Shown: piece after piece, positions 28,600 to 38,200 of the stretch | Numbering within the stretch: the stretch's first letter is position 1 | Layout of the letters: every line of letters starts with the position of its first letter | Source: a bacterium | GTDB taxonomy: Bacteria > Zhuqueibacterota > Zhuqueibacteria > Zhuqueibacterales > Zhuqueibacteraceae | Reading direction: 5' to 3' | Length of the DNA stretch: 64,000 nt | NCBI GenBank assembly: GCA_023150945.1 | Contig: JAKLJX010000008.1 | Coordinates: 62,001-126,000, forward strand | Notes under the pieces: model-generated | Databases searched by the model: none | Seen by the model: the letters and a program-made list of their open reading frames with translations, nothing else | Told to the model about the DNA's origin: nothing | Translations under genes and position numbers: made by a program

Positions 28600-29331
28600 T
28601 CAGGTCGCGCTCGCAATGCGGTGGCCGTGCACTTTGAATTTGTAGATCCCCGGTTTCATCCCTTCAAAAACGACCCGGCCCGCGGCATCGGATTCGCCAT
28701 CGTCGAGATATTTTTCCCGGTTGGAATAAAGCTCCACAATCACACCGGCAGCGCCGACATTCACCACCAGATCGCCGCCGGCATGCTCCACTGCCACGAA
28801 GTCACTCTTCTCCCCTGCGGCACTGTCGCGAAAACCGAGAGCCGGCTCCAGCGGTGCAAGCGTTAACCGAATCTCCCGCAGGACTTTCTTGACCTGCTTC
28901 ACCGCGGCCGGCAACACACTTTCCGCGTAAGGCCTCGCGCCGGCTCGCTCGTCCAACGCAGCCGCGATCTTCTCCGCCAGCCGCGGCGGCACGGGGATTT
29001 CCCACGTTTCCACTTGCAACAAGTCCGGAAAATCCGACAAGCGCGCCAACAGCATGCGGCAGGCGTGGCATTCGCTGCTGTGCTGCCTGAGGCTCTGCTG
29101 CTGTTCCGCGGAGAATACGCCCAGGGCATAGGCTTCGAGCGCCGCGTGCGTTGCCGCACAGGCTTGGTGATTCTCCAGATTCAGCCTGTTCACCTGCTGC
29201 CGCAGGCGTTGCAGCCGTTCCCGGCACGCCGGGCAATTGTCGAGATGCCGGTCAAACGCCCGGCGCTCCGCCGCGCGCAAGCCATACGTGGTCAGGTACA
29301 GTGCCAACTGATTGGTGTTCAGGCAGTCCAT
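28600..29331 (-). CDS. Zinc-finger (zf-HC2-like) protein of the sigma-CHAT operon, candidate anti-sigma factor
   Basis: 243 residues; GAGGAG lies 4 bases before the ATG. Two anti-sigma-type zinc motifs HxxxCxxC are visible: HLDNCPACRERL (~29-40) and HSSECHACRMLL (~84-95). The middle (~105-190) is helical without a membrane segment. The C-terminal ~50 residues (LVVNVGAAGVIVELYSN, then GRVVFEGMKPGIYKFKV) resemble a small transthyretin/SpaA-like beta domain. It follows the CHAT gene by 150 bases on the same strand in a run that begins with an ECF sigma gene, so sigma binding is likely but not shown. Two zinc modules with a beta-domain tail is an uncommon layout. Confidence 0.75.
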   Translation of the reverse strand: MDCLNTNQLALYLTTYGLRAAERRAFDRHLDNCPACRERLQRLRQQVNRLNLENHQACAATHAALEAYALGVFSAEQQQSLRQHSSECHACRMLLARLSDFPDLLQVETWEIPVPPRLAEKIAAALDERAGARPYAESVLPAAVKQVKKVLREIRLTLAPLEPALGFRDSAAGEKSDFVAVEHAGGDLVVNVGAAGVIVELYSNREKYLDDGESDAAGRVVFEGMKPGIYKFKVHGHRIASAT

Positions 29332-29481
29332 TCTACTCCTCGCTGTCGTGATTGGCCACCAACACTGCCTCTCTTCACTTATGATAGACGAACAGCGGCG
29401 GTCTTTTTATGCGGCAGATTCGGGGCATTCCAATCCGAATGAACGGGATTCAATCTCCGGTCATCGCGGCCGGAGCGCTGG

Positions 29482-32400
29482 TCAAGGCGGAGCGCAGAAC
29501 TTCGCAAACGGCGCGCCGTGGAGGCTGTAGCAATACCGGGTGATGTCATACTCCGGATCGCGGCCCGCGGCATGGCGCGCTTGTCCCAGTTCCACACACG
29601 TGCGGCGCAGCGCTTCGCCGGCCGTCGCGGCTTGTTGCACGAAATGGTGATAGAAGCGCGCGGCCACCCGGCGGGCGCCGGTTTCATGCACCGGGAGGCC
29701 GGTGATGAGGCAGGCGGCGGCGCCGCATTCGAGCAGTTCGTTGGAGAGGTTCTCGCCGCGCGCTGCGGTCATGCCGCCGGAGCGGCAGCCATTGAGAAAG
29801 ACAATCGGCTGTGAGGGCAGGGTGACGCCCACGGTTTCGCGGAAGAAGCCCGGCGCGAGGTAGCTCTCCTCACCCGCAGCGAGCTTGCTGCCTTCGACGT
29901 GACCGCAGTAGTGCAGCACGCGCAGGTTGCGCCTCTGCGTCTCCATCTCCAGCAGCAGCTCGGCCAATTGATCGAGATCCTGCGACACCAGGTGCACCCG
30001 GGTTCCCGCCTGGCGCAGAATGCCTTCCACCTCCTGAATTTCAGCGTTGACTTCCTGCAGCTCTTTGCGATCACCGTGCCAATCGCCGTAGAAGATGATG
30101 GCCTCCGGCGCCGCGCCGCGGCCGGCTGTTTCATCCGCAAGGCCACGAAAGCCGGCGCCGGGCGCCGGAAAAACCGGAAAGGAAACGGCGCAAGAGAACC
30201 GCTCGCAGAGAAAGCACTGCTGCTCCTCATCATAGACCAGAGGCCAGGGCAGCTCGAGACTGTCGAGCACGAATTCCACCTGCGCCGCGAGATGGGCCGG
30301 CAGGCTGAACAAGCGATTGTAGAAGCCGGCCAGGCCAAAGAAGCGATGCAGCCGGTGCCCGATGTCGCGCAGCGCCTGTGCCGGCGAAAGTTCCGCTTTC
30401 TGGCCGTGCCGCACGTAGGCGGCATAAGCCGCAAAGGCCTCCTGCACATCCAGCTTGAGATGGCGGAGCTTTTCCGCGCGCAAAAGATAAGGCTGCTTTT
30501 CCTGGCGCCCGAGATGGAAATCGGGAAAGGCCTCCTCCAGGCCACGCACCTGTTCGAGCGTGTGCGTCAAGAGCAGATCGTTTTTGAATTCGATCAAACT
30601 GATGCTCACTTTGACGCTGGCCGGCAGTTGGCCGGACGCCGGCACGGGGAGAGAGCGGGATGGCGGCGTGCGCAGCAGTTCCGCAACCGGACGGAAGTGC
30701 CGGTCTTTGCGCACCAGAGCGAGGCGCCGAAACTGGTGCGCCAGCACAGGAACCACGCGTTTGGCGCTCCACCACAGGAGAGCGAGCAGCACCAGCACGC
30801 CGCCAAGCCGCCAAGACCACCACTGCACCGCGGCGAGCGTTGCCCGCTCGAGCTGGATCGGTCCGGCTTTGAAAGGCTCTGCAACAGTGAGAATTTGATT
30901 GAGGCGTGGCTGCTTCAGCGTCTGCACGATGCCGCTCGGCCAGCGAATGATCAGTTCCTCCACCTTTTCGCGGAGGCCAAAACCGAAGGCGAGGCGCAGG
31001 CTGTTTTGCGAAGTGTGCATGCCGCCGCCTTGCACTTCGCGGATTTGCCGCAAATCTCCGGCGCGCGCTGCGACGCGGACGCCAATCGCGGCGCGGTTGC
31101 TGCGGTGGCCAACCAGACTCAGGTGAAGATAATGATTGCTGTTGCCGAGATTGCGGTAGAGTTTGTTTTCCGGATAAGGCGGGAAATTGACTTTGGGCGC
31201 TCCCAGGCGTTTGTCATAGCTGTTGCACAAAAACAGGTCGAGATCACCGTCATTATCAATATCTCCCCATATCGCCGCAAGACAATGCGCAGGATTATCG
31301 ATGCCCGCGGCCGTGGTGATGTCGGTGAAGGTCCATCCCAGTGCAGGGTCAAAACCATTATTGCGGTACAACACATCTGGCAAGAGACGATGGACGGCTT
31401 GCAGGCTGTCGATTAACCAACTTGACGCCGTCACATACAAATCCAAATCGCCGTCATTGTCCATGTCAGCAAAGTTGGGCGCATGCGCGGCAAAAGGACC
31501 GGCGACACCGGCTTGCGCTGCCATGTCATCAAAAGTGCCGTCGCCGTTGTTGCGAAACAACCGATTGTCACCGCCGTCGTTGGCCACGTACAAATCCAAG
31601 TCGCCGTCATTGTCGTAATCCGCAAAAATGGCGCCTTTGGAATTGGTCGAATCCGCCACGCCCGCCGGCACGGTGACATCTTCAAACGTGCCGTCGCCGC
31701 GATCGCGGAAAAGATAGTTGGGCGCATCGTGCTTTTTGTACGACCAGTTGGAGTTGGTCAAATAGACATCAATGTCGCCGTCATTATCGTAATCGCCCGT
31801 GCAGCCGGTCATGTGTTTCGCAGAACGAATGTTGACCAAGCCGGCTGCTTGCGCGGATTCGACAAAGGTGGCATTGCCCTGATTGAGAAACAATTGCACC
31901 GGCACGGCGCTGGGAATCAGTACGTCTAAAAAGCCGTTGCGGTCGAAATCCGCCAAAAGCACCGGCCCGCCATTACCCGGCAACGCAACACCAGCTTCCG
32001 TGGTCACTTCGAGAAAACTGCCATCCGTTTGGCCGAGGAAAAGACGATGCAGCATCTTGCTTTCATGCGTGAAAAACAGATCCAATCGGCCATCGTTGTT
32101 GAAATCTCCCCACGCCACCCCGCCGTTATGCGACCAGCGCGTCGTGTAGATGCCGCTTTTTTCGGCGACCTCGGTGAACGTGCCATTGCAGTTGTTGTGA
32201 AACAGCATGCCGTGGCCGCCATTGACGACAAGATCGAGATGGCCGTCGTTATCAAAGTCGCCGCAGGCGGCGCCGCGCGATTGCCACGCGCCGACAATGC
32301 CGGCGGCGGCAGTGATGTCTTCAAAATTGGTGATCATCGGTTGGGTGATGATCAACCGTTGATTTGCTGCAACGCGCACGAGCTGCTGGACCTGGCCGGA

Positions 32401-33828
32401 GGGCCAGGAAATGCGCAGGCTGTCGGCATGCGAATGGACACCCAATCCGAAATGAATTTGCTGATTGACGCCGCTCGTGATGGTTTGGCGCAGATCTTTT
32501 GCCACGATTTCCACGCGGCTGCCAATGCCATCAGCATTGCTGGCGAGGCCTTTGAGCTGAATTTGCAGCCAATGATGTTGCGGGCTGTCGTTGCGATATA
32601 GCACGCAGCCGCCGGGCGCGACGGAAATGAGATCGAGATCGCCGTCATTATCATAATCGCCGGCGCTCAGCGAATAGAAAGACAGCTCGGGATTCCACGC
32701 ATGAATGGGCACGGCCTTTTCTTCAAATTGACCACCTACTCTGCCGCGCCAGGCGCTGACGAGGCCGTCAGCCGAGGTGGCGAGCAAATCAAGAAAGCCG
32801 TCATTATCAACATCGGCCCGCGCGAGCAATTGCAGCAACCGTGAGTCAAACGCAGAAGGAAAGAGGCGGTGATGCGGCGTCGCCACAAAGCGGCCATTTT
32901 GATAAAGGTAACAACGGGACGGGAGATCGATGAGCAGGTCCAAATCCCCGTCGTGATTCAGGTCCATGGCATCGAAAAACGCCGGGGCCTCGTGTTCGAA
33001 AGCGATGGCATCCAAACCGGCCGTGGTCGTGGCCTCCTGAAACTTGTCACGGCGATTCAGGAACGCCTGCAAGAAAGGCCGCGAATTGTTGAGAATGATC
33101 AAGTCGGGCCAGCCATCCCGGTTCAAGTCGGTCCAAAACGCGCGGCTGACATCGAAGAAATCGGGAAGGCCGGCGGTTTGGCTCACCTCGGCGAATTTTC
33201 CCTGGCCGAGATTTCGCAACAGTAGCGCGCGGTCGGCGGGTTCGGGCCGGGGATCGAGATTGCCCTGCGCAGCAAAAATGTCAACCAGTCCATCATTGTC
33301 AAAATCCGCGATTGCCAGGCCGGTGTTGCGGCCGGTGCTGGCACGTCCGAACAAGCTGCCGCGCGAAGTGAAGGTCACCTCGCCGGAAACCTGCACGCCA
33401 TTGTTGATGAAATATTCATCCTGATTCTCGCCGGCACTCAAACAATCCTGGTCGCCGTCGTTGTCCAAATCCACCCAGAATGTCGCAGCGTGATTGAAGC
33501 GCAGGCGCAGCCCGCTGGCTTCGGCCACGTCCGTGAAGGTGCCGTTGCGTTGATTGCGATAGAGTAAACAGGGTTGATAATGGCGATTGATCAATTGCAG
33601 ATCCACCCAACCATCACTGTCAAAGTCGACGAAGAGGGCGCGCATGGCATCGGTTTCGCGATCGAGGCCGGCAGCCTGGGTGACGTTGGTGAATTTGAGC
33701 GGAGCCTTCACCGTGGGGTCGCCTGGCATGGGCAGAACGGTCGAGGCAGCGCACAGTCCGGCGAGCAAGGCCCGCCACCAGCCGCCGCGCGCCGGCCCAA
33801 GGGTTCGTTGTCCGTTTGCCGGTTTCAT
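29482..33828 (-). CDS. Transmembrane FG-GAP/UnbV double-propeller protein with C-terminal CHAT caspase-like protease
   Basis: 1448 residues from ATG 33828, which overlaps the sigma stop as ATGA. After a signal-like N-terminus come two CRTAC1-like blocks of FG-GAP/VCBS calcium repeats (DFDSDGWVDL, DYDNDGDIDV and many more), each closed by an ASPIC/UnbV segment (SLRISWPSGQVQQL before ~496; ELIIRWPSGIVQTL before ~990). One membrane helix (~999-1022) is followed by basic residues (KRVVPVLAHQFRR), so the C-terminus should be cytoplasmic. A helical linker leads to a CHAT domain (~1230-1448) with His1310 in HYCGHVEG and Cys1348 in LNGCRSGG. CHAT enzymes are clan-CD proteases. The fusion implies an outside sensor controlling an inside protease; the trigger and substrate are unknown. 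Confidence 0.9.
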   Translation of the reverse strand: MKPANGQRTLGPARGGWWRALLAGLCAASTVLPMPGDPTVKAPLKFTNVTQAAGLDRETDAMRALFVDFDSDGWVDLQLINRHYQPCLLYRNQRNGTFTDVAEASGLRLRFNHAATFWVDLDNDGDQDCLSAGENQDEYFINNGVQVSGEVTFTSRGSLFGRASTGRNTGLAIADFDNDGLVDIFAAQGNLDPRPEPADRALLLRNLGQGKFAEVSQTAGLPDFFDVSRAFWTDLNRDGWPDLIILNNSRPFLQAFLNRRDKFQEATTTAGLDAIAFEHEAPAFFDAMDLNHDGDLDLLIDLPSRCYLYQNGRFVATPHHRLFPSAFDSRLLQLLARADVDNDGFLDLLATSADGLVSAWRGRVGGQFEEKAVPIHAWNPELSFYSLSAGDYDNDGDLDLISVAPGGCVLYRNDSPQHHWLQIQLKGLASNADGIGSRVEIVAKDLRQTITSGVNQQIHFGLGVHSHADSLRISWPSGQVQQLVRVAANQRLIITQPMITNFEDITAAAGIVGAWQSRGAACGDFDNDGHLDLVVNGGHGMLFHNNCNGTFTEVAEKSGIYTTRWSHNGGVAWGDFNNDGRLDLFFTHESKMLHRLFLGQTDGSFLEVTTEAGVALPGNGGPVLLADFDRNGFLDVLIPSAVPVQLFLNQGNATFVESAQAAGLVNIRSAKHMTGCTGDYDNDGDIDVYLTNSNWSYKKHDAPNYLFRDRGDGTFEDVTVPAGVADSTNSKGAIFADYDNDGDLDLYVANDGGDNRLFRNNGDGTFDDMAAQAGVAGPFAAHAPNFADMDNDGDLDLYVTASSWLIDSLQAVHRLLPDVLYRNNGFDPALGWTFTDITTAAGIDNPAHCLAAIWGDIDNDGDLDLFLCNSYDKRLGAPKVNFPPYPENKLYRNLGNSNHYLHLSLVGHRSNRAAIGVRVAARAGDLRQIREVQGGGMHTSQNSLRLAFGFGLREKVEELIIRWPSGIVQTLKQPRLNQILTVAEPFKAGPIQLERATLAAVQWWSWRLGGVLVLLALLWWSAKRVVPVLAHQFRRLALVRKDRHFRPVAELLRTPPSRSLPVPASGQLPASVKVSISLIEFKNDLLLTHTLEQVRGLEEAFPDFHLGRQEKQPYLLRAEKLRHLKLDVQEAFAAYAAYVRHGQKAELSPAQALRDIGHRLHRFFGLAGFYNRLFSLPAHLAAQVEFVLDSLELPWPLVYDEEQQCFLCERFSCAVSFPVFPAPGAGFRGLADETAGRGAAPEAIIFYGDWHGDRKELQEVNAEIQEVEGILRQAGTRVHLVSQDLDQLAELLLEMETQRRNLRVLHYCGHVEGSKLAAGEESYLAPGFFRETVGVTLPSQPIVFLNGCRSGGMTAARGENLSNELLECGAAACLITGLPVHETGARRVAARFYHHFVQQAATAGEALRRTCVELGQARHAAGRDPEYDITRYCYSLHGAPFAKFCAPP

Positions 33829-34415
33829 GGCTGCCTCATGAGTTGGTGGCCCAGCTCGTGTTCCAGACACTGCCGCAACTGCACGCGGCCGCGCGCCAAA
33901 TGAGAAGTCACCGTACCCTGGGGCAGCGCGAGAATTTCGGCGATTTGCCGCAGCTTAAAGCCATCGAGCCAGAGCGCGAGCACGGCGCGCCGCGCGACGC
34001 TGCGCAGTTTCGCCAGGCAATTGCCGAGACTCTCCTCCAGGTCGCCACCGGCAGGCGTTGGACTGAAGCTGCGGGAGGCGAACGCAGCCGGCGGCGCGAG
34101 TTCGAGCAAATCGATCAGCTCGGTTGGGCGCCGCAGTCCGGAGGCGCGCTGCCGGCGATAGAAATCAATCAGCTTGTGCGTGATGGAACGATCGAGGTAG
34201 GTTTTGAAGGTGCTGCGGCCGGCGAAATGGCGCAGCGCGGTGGTGAGTTTGAGAAAGAGATCCTGCGTGAAATCTTCCGCATCCGCGCCGGGTACACCTT
34301 TGCGGATCAGGACTTTGTAGACATACGCATGATAGCGTTGAAACAGAGTCCGGAACGCCCCCTCCTCCCCCTGCTGATACTGCTGAATCAGAATTTCATC
34401 GTCGGGCACGGTCAT
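33825..34415 (-). CDS. ECF-type RNA polymerase sigma-70 factor
   Basis: 196 residues; GGGAGGGAGAC precedes the ATG. Region 2 is clear (ADAEDFTQDLFLKL for core binding, then STFKTYLDRSITHKLIDFYRR for -10 recognition). A Pro/Ala-rich linker with FASRSFSPTPAGG follows, and region 4 contains the helix-turn-helix LRQIAEILALPQGTVTSHL. The length suits an ECF factor with regions 2 and 4 only. It is first in a leftward operon and its stop overlaps the start of the CHAT gene, so the two are probably translated together. Autoregulation is usual for ECF factors, but I could not place a promoter motif upstream. Confidence 0.93.
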   Translation of the reverse strand: MTVPDDEILIQQYQQGEEGAFRTLFQRYHAYVYKVLIRKGVPGADAEDFTQDLFLKLTTALRHFAGRSTFKTYLDRSITHKLIDFYRRQRASGLRRPTELIDLLELAPPAAFASRSFSPTPAGGDLEESLGNCLAKLRSVARRAVLALWLDGFKLRQIAEILALPQGTVTSHLARGRVQLRQCLEHELGHQLMRQP

Positions 34416-35280
34416 GTCTCCCTCCCGAGGCCATCGGTCGGAAGCGAGTCATCTGCGTTTCATCCGGCTGGCTTCAGCAAAGGCGCCGACGCTCTCATCG
34501 TTGCGGCGGTAATATCCGCTATTTCCGCTTGAAGAGCAAGCGAAAATCCGGCGCCCGCCGGCTGCTTTGCCTCAATGCGTGAGTCGCTGACCCGGTCAAG
34601 TTGGGCCGGCTTACCACTGAGCAACGTGGCTGCAGAGAAAGCAGGAGGCGATTGCATTTTTCATCGCAAGCCGGCAATTGGCAAGAGGGAGCGACACTGA
34701 GTGCCGCTGCCCGAGGTCGAATCCTCCCTCCCGCAAGACACGCAGCGCCCAGGGTGATTTTGCGTTCAGCAAGAATACTCGGCGGCCTGCACCTGCTGCC
34801 AGTTTCTCTTCCCCGCCGAGGCCAGCAAAAATTTCTCACGACTGCATAAAAATCGCGCTGGCTGCGTCTGGAGGATTGTGAGAGCGAAATCGACGCCAAC
34901 GATCCTACGAAGGGCAGAATTGTTTCCATGCGCCCTGAGCCGGTTCAGGTTTGTCGGCACAAACTCATTGCCAAAGCGGACCAGGTCTGCTGCCAGGAAA
35001 CCGGCCGGCGTTACGTAGGAATTGATTTTGTGGCAAAATTATCCCAAGCCGTTCAATCCCGAGACGGAGATTGGCTTCGCGCTGCCGGAGGCAAGTCACG
35101 TGGTGGTGACAATCTGTGACATCACGGGCCGCGAGATTCGCAAGCAGGCGAAGAAGATGACTTTGGTGCGGTGAGGGACGGGACAGAAGGAACAAAATGC
35201 GAGGCGCGTGCGGTGTTTTTCGCTTCTGTTTGCGGCACCGCCCGTGCCAGCTAGATCAAACTCGAGTAAGGAGGTCTGAT
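34416..35280. other. Divergent promoter region between sigma operon and papain-like gene
   Basis: 865 bases without an intact gene. It must hold the leftward promoter of the sigma operon and the rightward promoter of the peptidase gene. A decayed sorting-domain fragment lies at 35034-35174. No sigma-factor consensus could be placed by eye. Confidence 0.6.
35034..35174 (+). pseudogene. Decayed C-terminal sorting domain
   Basis: One frame reads QNYPKPFNPETEIGFALPEA, then SHVVVTICDITGREIR, then a jump to KQAKKMTLVR and a stop. It is a sorting domain with the middle ~40 residues deleted. A stop codon 9 bases upstream of the fragment cuts it from any protein. The DNA is very similar to the end of the next gene (39544-39606), so it is a relic of a deleted or duplicated secreted-protein gene. 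Confidence 0.8.
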
Positions 35281-38200
35281 ATGTCACGAAAAGTATTTTC
35301 CAACCTGCTCAAGAGCATCTTGGTCTTGAGCATCATTATGGCGTTCCCACAGATTGGCAGGACGCAGGCCGGCGCGGAATTCCGGGTCGGGGTTCAGCAG
35401 AATGCCGATCTGCTGGCCGTTCGAAATGCCATCACCGCATTGGGAGGTAACGTCCTGGATTTTGTCGCGGAATACGCCTTTGTCATTCACATATCGCGCG
35501 ACCGGATTCCAGATATCAATCAAATCCCGGGGGTGATACGCGTCGAAGAGAGGAAGCTCCCTGAAGTTCTGTCGGGCGGCCCCGGTGAAATTCCGGCGCT
35601 CGGCGCTCTGGAAGTGACTCAGGAAGAACAGCGATTCATTGATTCGATCTTTGTTCCGGTTTACACCGTGCCGGCCAATGCCCTGGCGAAAACCCGCGCT
35701 CTCCTGCAGGACGTCATGGCCCGGCCGTTGCGGGTTGACAACAGCCTCTCGCAGTATTTCCCGCCTATCGGCAATCAGGGTAATCAGGGATCTTGCACGG
35801 CGTGGGCGGCGTGCTACTACTGGGCGACGTACACGCAGGCCAGAGACGGAGGCTACGATGTATCTCGCGGGATCGAAGATAGTGAGGCCAGAAAGCAGAT
35901 TGCCAGCCCGGCTTTCATGTATCCCCTGACCAATAGCGGCAGCGATCTCGGAGCCGCCACCGCCAAAGTCGTGAACCGGCTGAATGAGGTGGGCTGCGCC
36001 AGTTGGGAATTCATGCCCTATTCTGATGCGGATTATACCACCTGGCCCTCGGAATCCGCCTGGATCGAAGCGTTAGGCCGGCGAACGCTGCAGTCGTATG
36101 CAATCGATTTGACGACGCCAGAGGGAATCGCTGCGCTCAAGCAACATCTTGCCAACGGCAACATTGCTGTAACTCGGACGGCGGTCTATTCGAACTGGTA
36201 TTACGAGTTTGGTCTGGACGGTTCGGGTTTGAGCAACGGCGTGCTTTATTCCCACAGCGGCGCCAGCTTCGTTGGGTCCCATGCCATGACCATTGTCGGC
36301 TATGATGATGACAAGTCTTTTGAGGAAGACGGCGTCACCCAGCATGGGGCATTCCTGATTGCCAATTCCTGGGGCAACGCGTGGGGCACTTCCAACAGCG
36401 CCAACAGCACCTCACCGGAGGGACAAGGTTTCATGTGGGCAGCGTATGACTATGTCTTGGCTCCCAATGGCGCCTTCGATGTTGCCTATTACAACGAAGA
36501 TCGCGAGGATTATGCGCCACGCCTTTATGCGACTGCGGCGCTTACGCATCCGCAGCGAGGGCGCATTGCCTACTGCGGCGGCATCGGTTCCCCCGCCACG
36601 CCCCTATGGACGTCGTACCATCCAGTGCGGTATGACGGAGGCTATAATCTCAGCCTGGCGGAAACCGCTCCGCTCGTTGTCGATCTTACCGATGGCATAC
36701 CGTTTTTGCGCGAGTATATCAACCACCTGTTTGTCGCGCTGGAAGTGGCAGATGGCGCCGCCGCTCCCGGGCAGATTGTGCAGGCAGTCTTTTCCTACGA
36801 TTTCAACGGGGATGGCACTTTCTATCATTACAGTTCCGCCGATCCGATCGTGACCGTCATGCCGGGCGAGCGCGGCTATGCTCGCCTCGCGCTCGGCGGA
36901 TTCGAGAAATCCCTTGCGCAGATCTATGCCGAAACCTATCCGGGCTATGCCCTGCCGCCAGAACTCGAGGATAGCGGCCAGTTTTTTGAAACCAACGGCG
37001 GCGCTCAAGTCATGGCGAGATTCTCGGCGACACAGATTCTCAATCTTGGCTATTACCAGGGAACCATGAAGCACAGCCTGCTGGCCAATGCCAGGCCAGG
37101 GGACAATACCAGCTTTCAGGCAGCGGGTAAATTTGGCTTCTATCTTGATGTCATCTTCAGCTCGTTGGGAGATTTTACCTTCTACTCTGAAGCCGGCCTG
37201 AATCCCGATGGCCTGGACCATCTCGCGCTTTACTCAACGCCCGATCCCGAGGAGTGGTTTATGGGGTGGGAAGATCAATTCCAGGGCGGCGACAATGATC
37301 ATCAGGATCTGGTCGTGGTCGCGAAAAACATCTATCTGCCGCTGCCACCCGGGTCGGTTTACTCGCCGCTCAGCGGACGTGTTGATGTCACACAAAACAT
37401 CGATATTCCCATCATCTTTGCCCGTGCGGTTGTGCCAAAATTCTTCGGCATTCAATCTGTCAATGTCCTCGGCAGCCAATCCGGTGTCCACATCGGATCT
37501 TTCTCATTCGAAGACGGCAACAAGGCAGTGAAGTTCGATCCAATCAGGGACTTTGCAATTGGCGAGCAAGTCACCGTCACACTGACCACAGCCACAGGAC
37601 TCGCCGAGCCTTACACCTTCTCCTTCATGATTGCTCCGGCTCAGGGGGCTGAGACCTTTGCTGCCGCGCCGGGCTCGCCGTACCGCCTCAGCTCCTTCGC
37701 CGGCGACAAGACGCGCAATCTGGTCACCGCGGATTACAACAATGACGGTCATCTCGATTTGCTCATTCTGCGCGCGGAAACCAATCATGCGCTGATCTTC
37801 CTGGGCGAGGGCGACGGCACGTTCAAAAAGCTGTCTGATGACAAGTACCTGGGCGCGGAGGCTTGGCCGATCTACCATCCGGATCCCCGGCGCTACTATC
37901 CTCAACACGTGGCAACCGGCGACCTCAACGCCGACGGCAAGATGGACCTGGCCGTCTGCACGGCTGACCTCGAGCCGGCGACGCCGGACTATGTGCTGGT
38001 GCTCTACGGCCTCGGCGACGGCTGGTTCGGCTCAGCGTTTCCTTATCAAGTCGGGCGCGATCCGTGGAATGCCGCCATTGCTGACCTCAACGGCGACGGC
38101 CGGCAAGATATTGTGGTGAACAATCACGCGGAGACGACTCTTGCCGTGCTTCTTAGCCAGAATCAGATTCCCGCTTTTGCAGCAGCGCGATTCTATTCCT

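Noticed and set aside
35034-35174. Real small secreted protein
   Set aside because: In-frame stop just upstream, no start or signal, and the middle of the domain is deleted.
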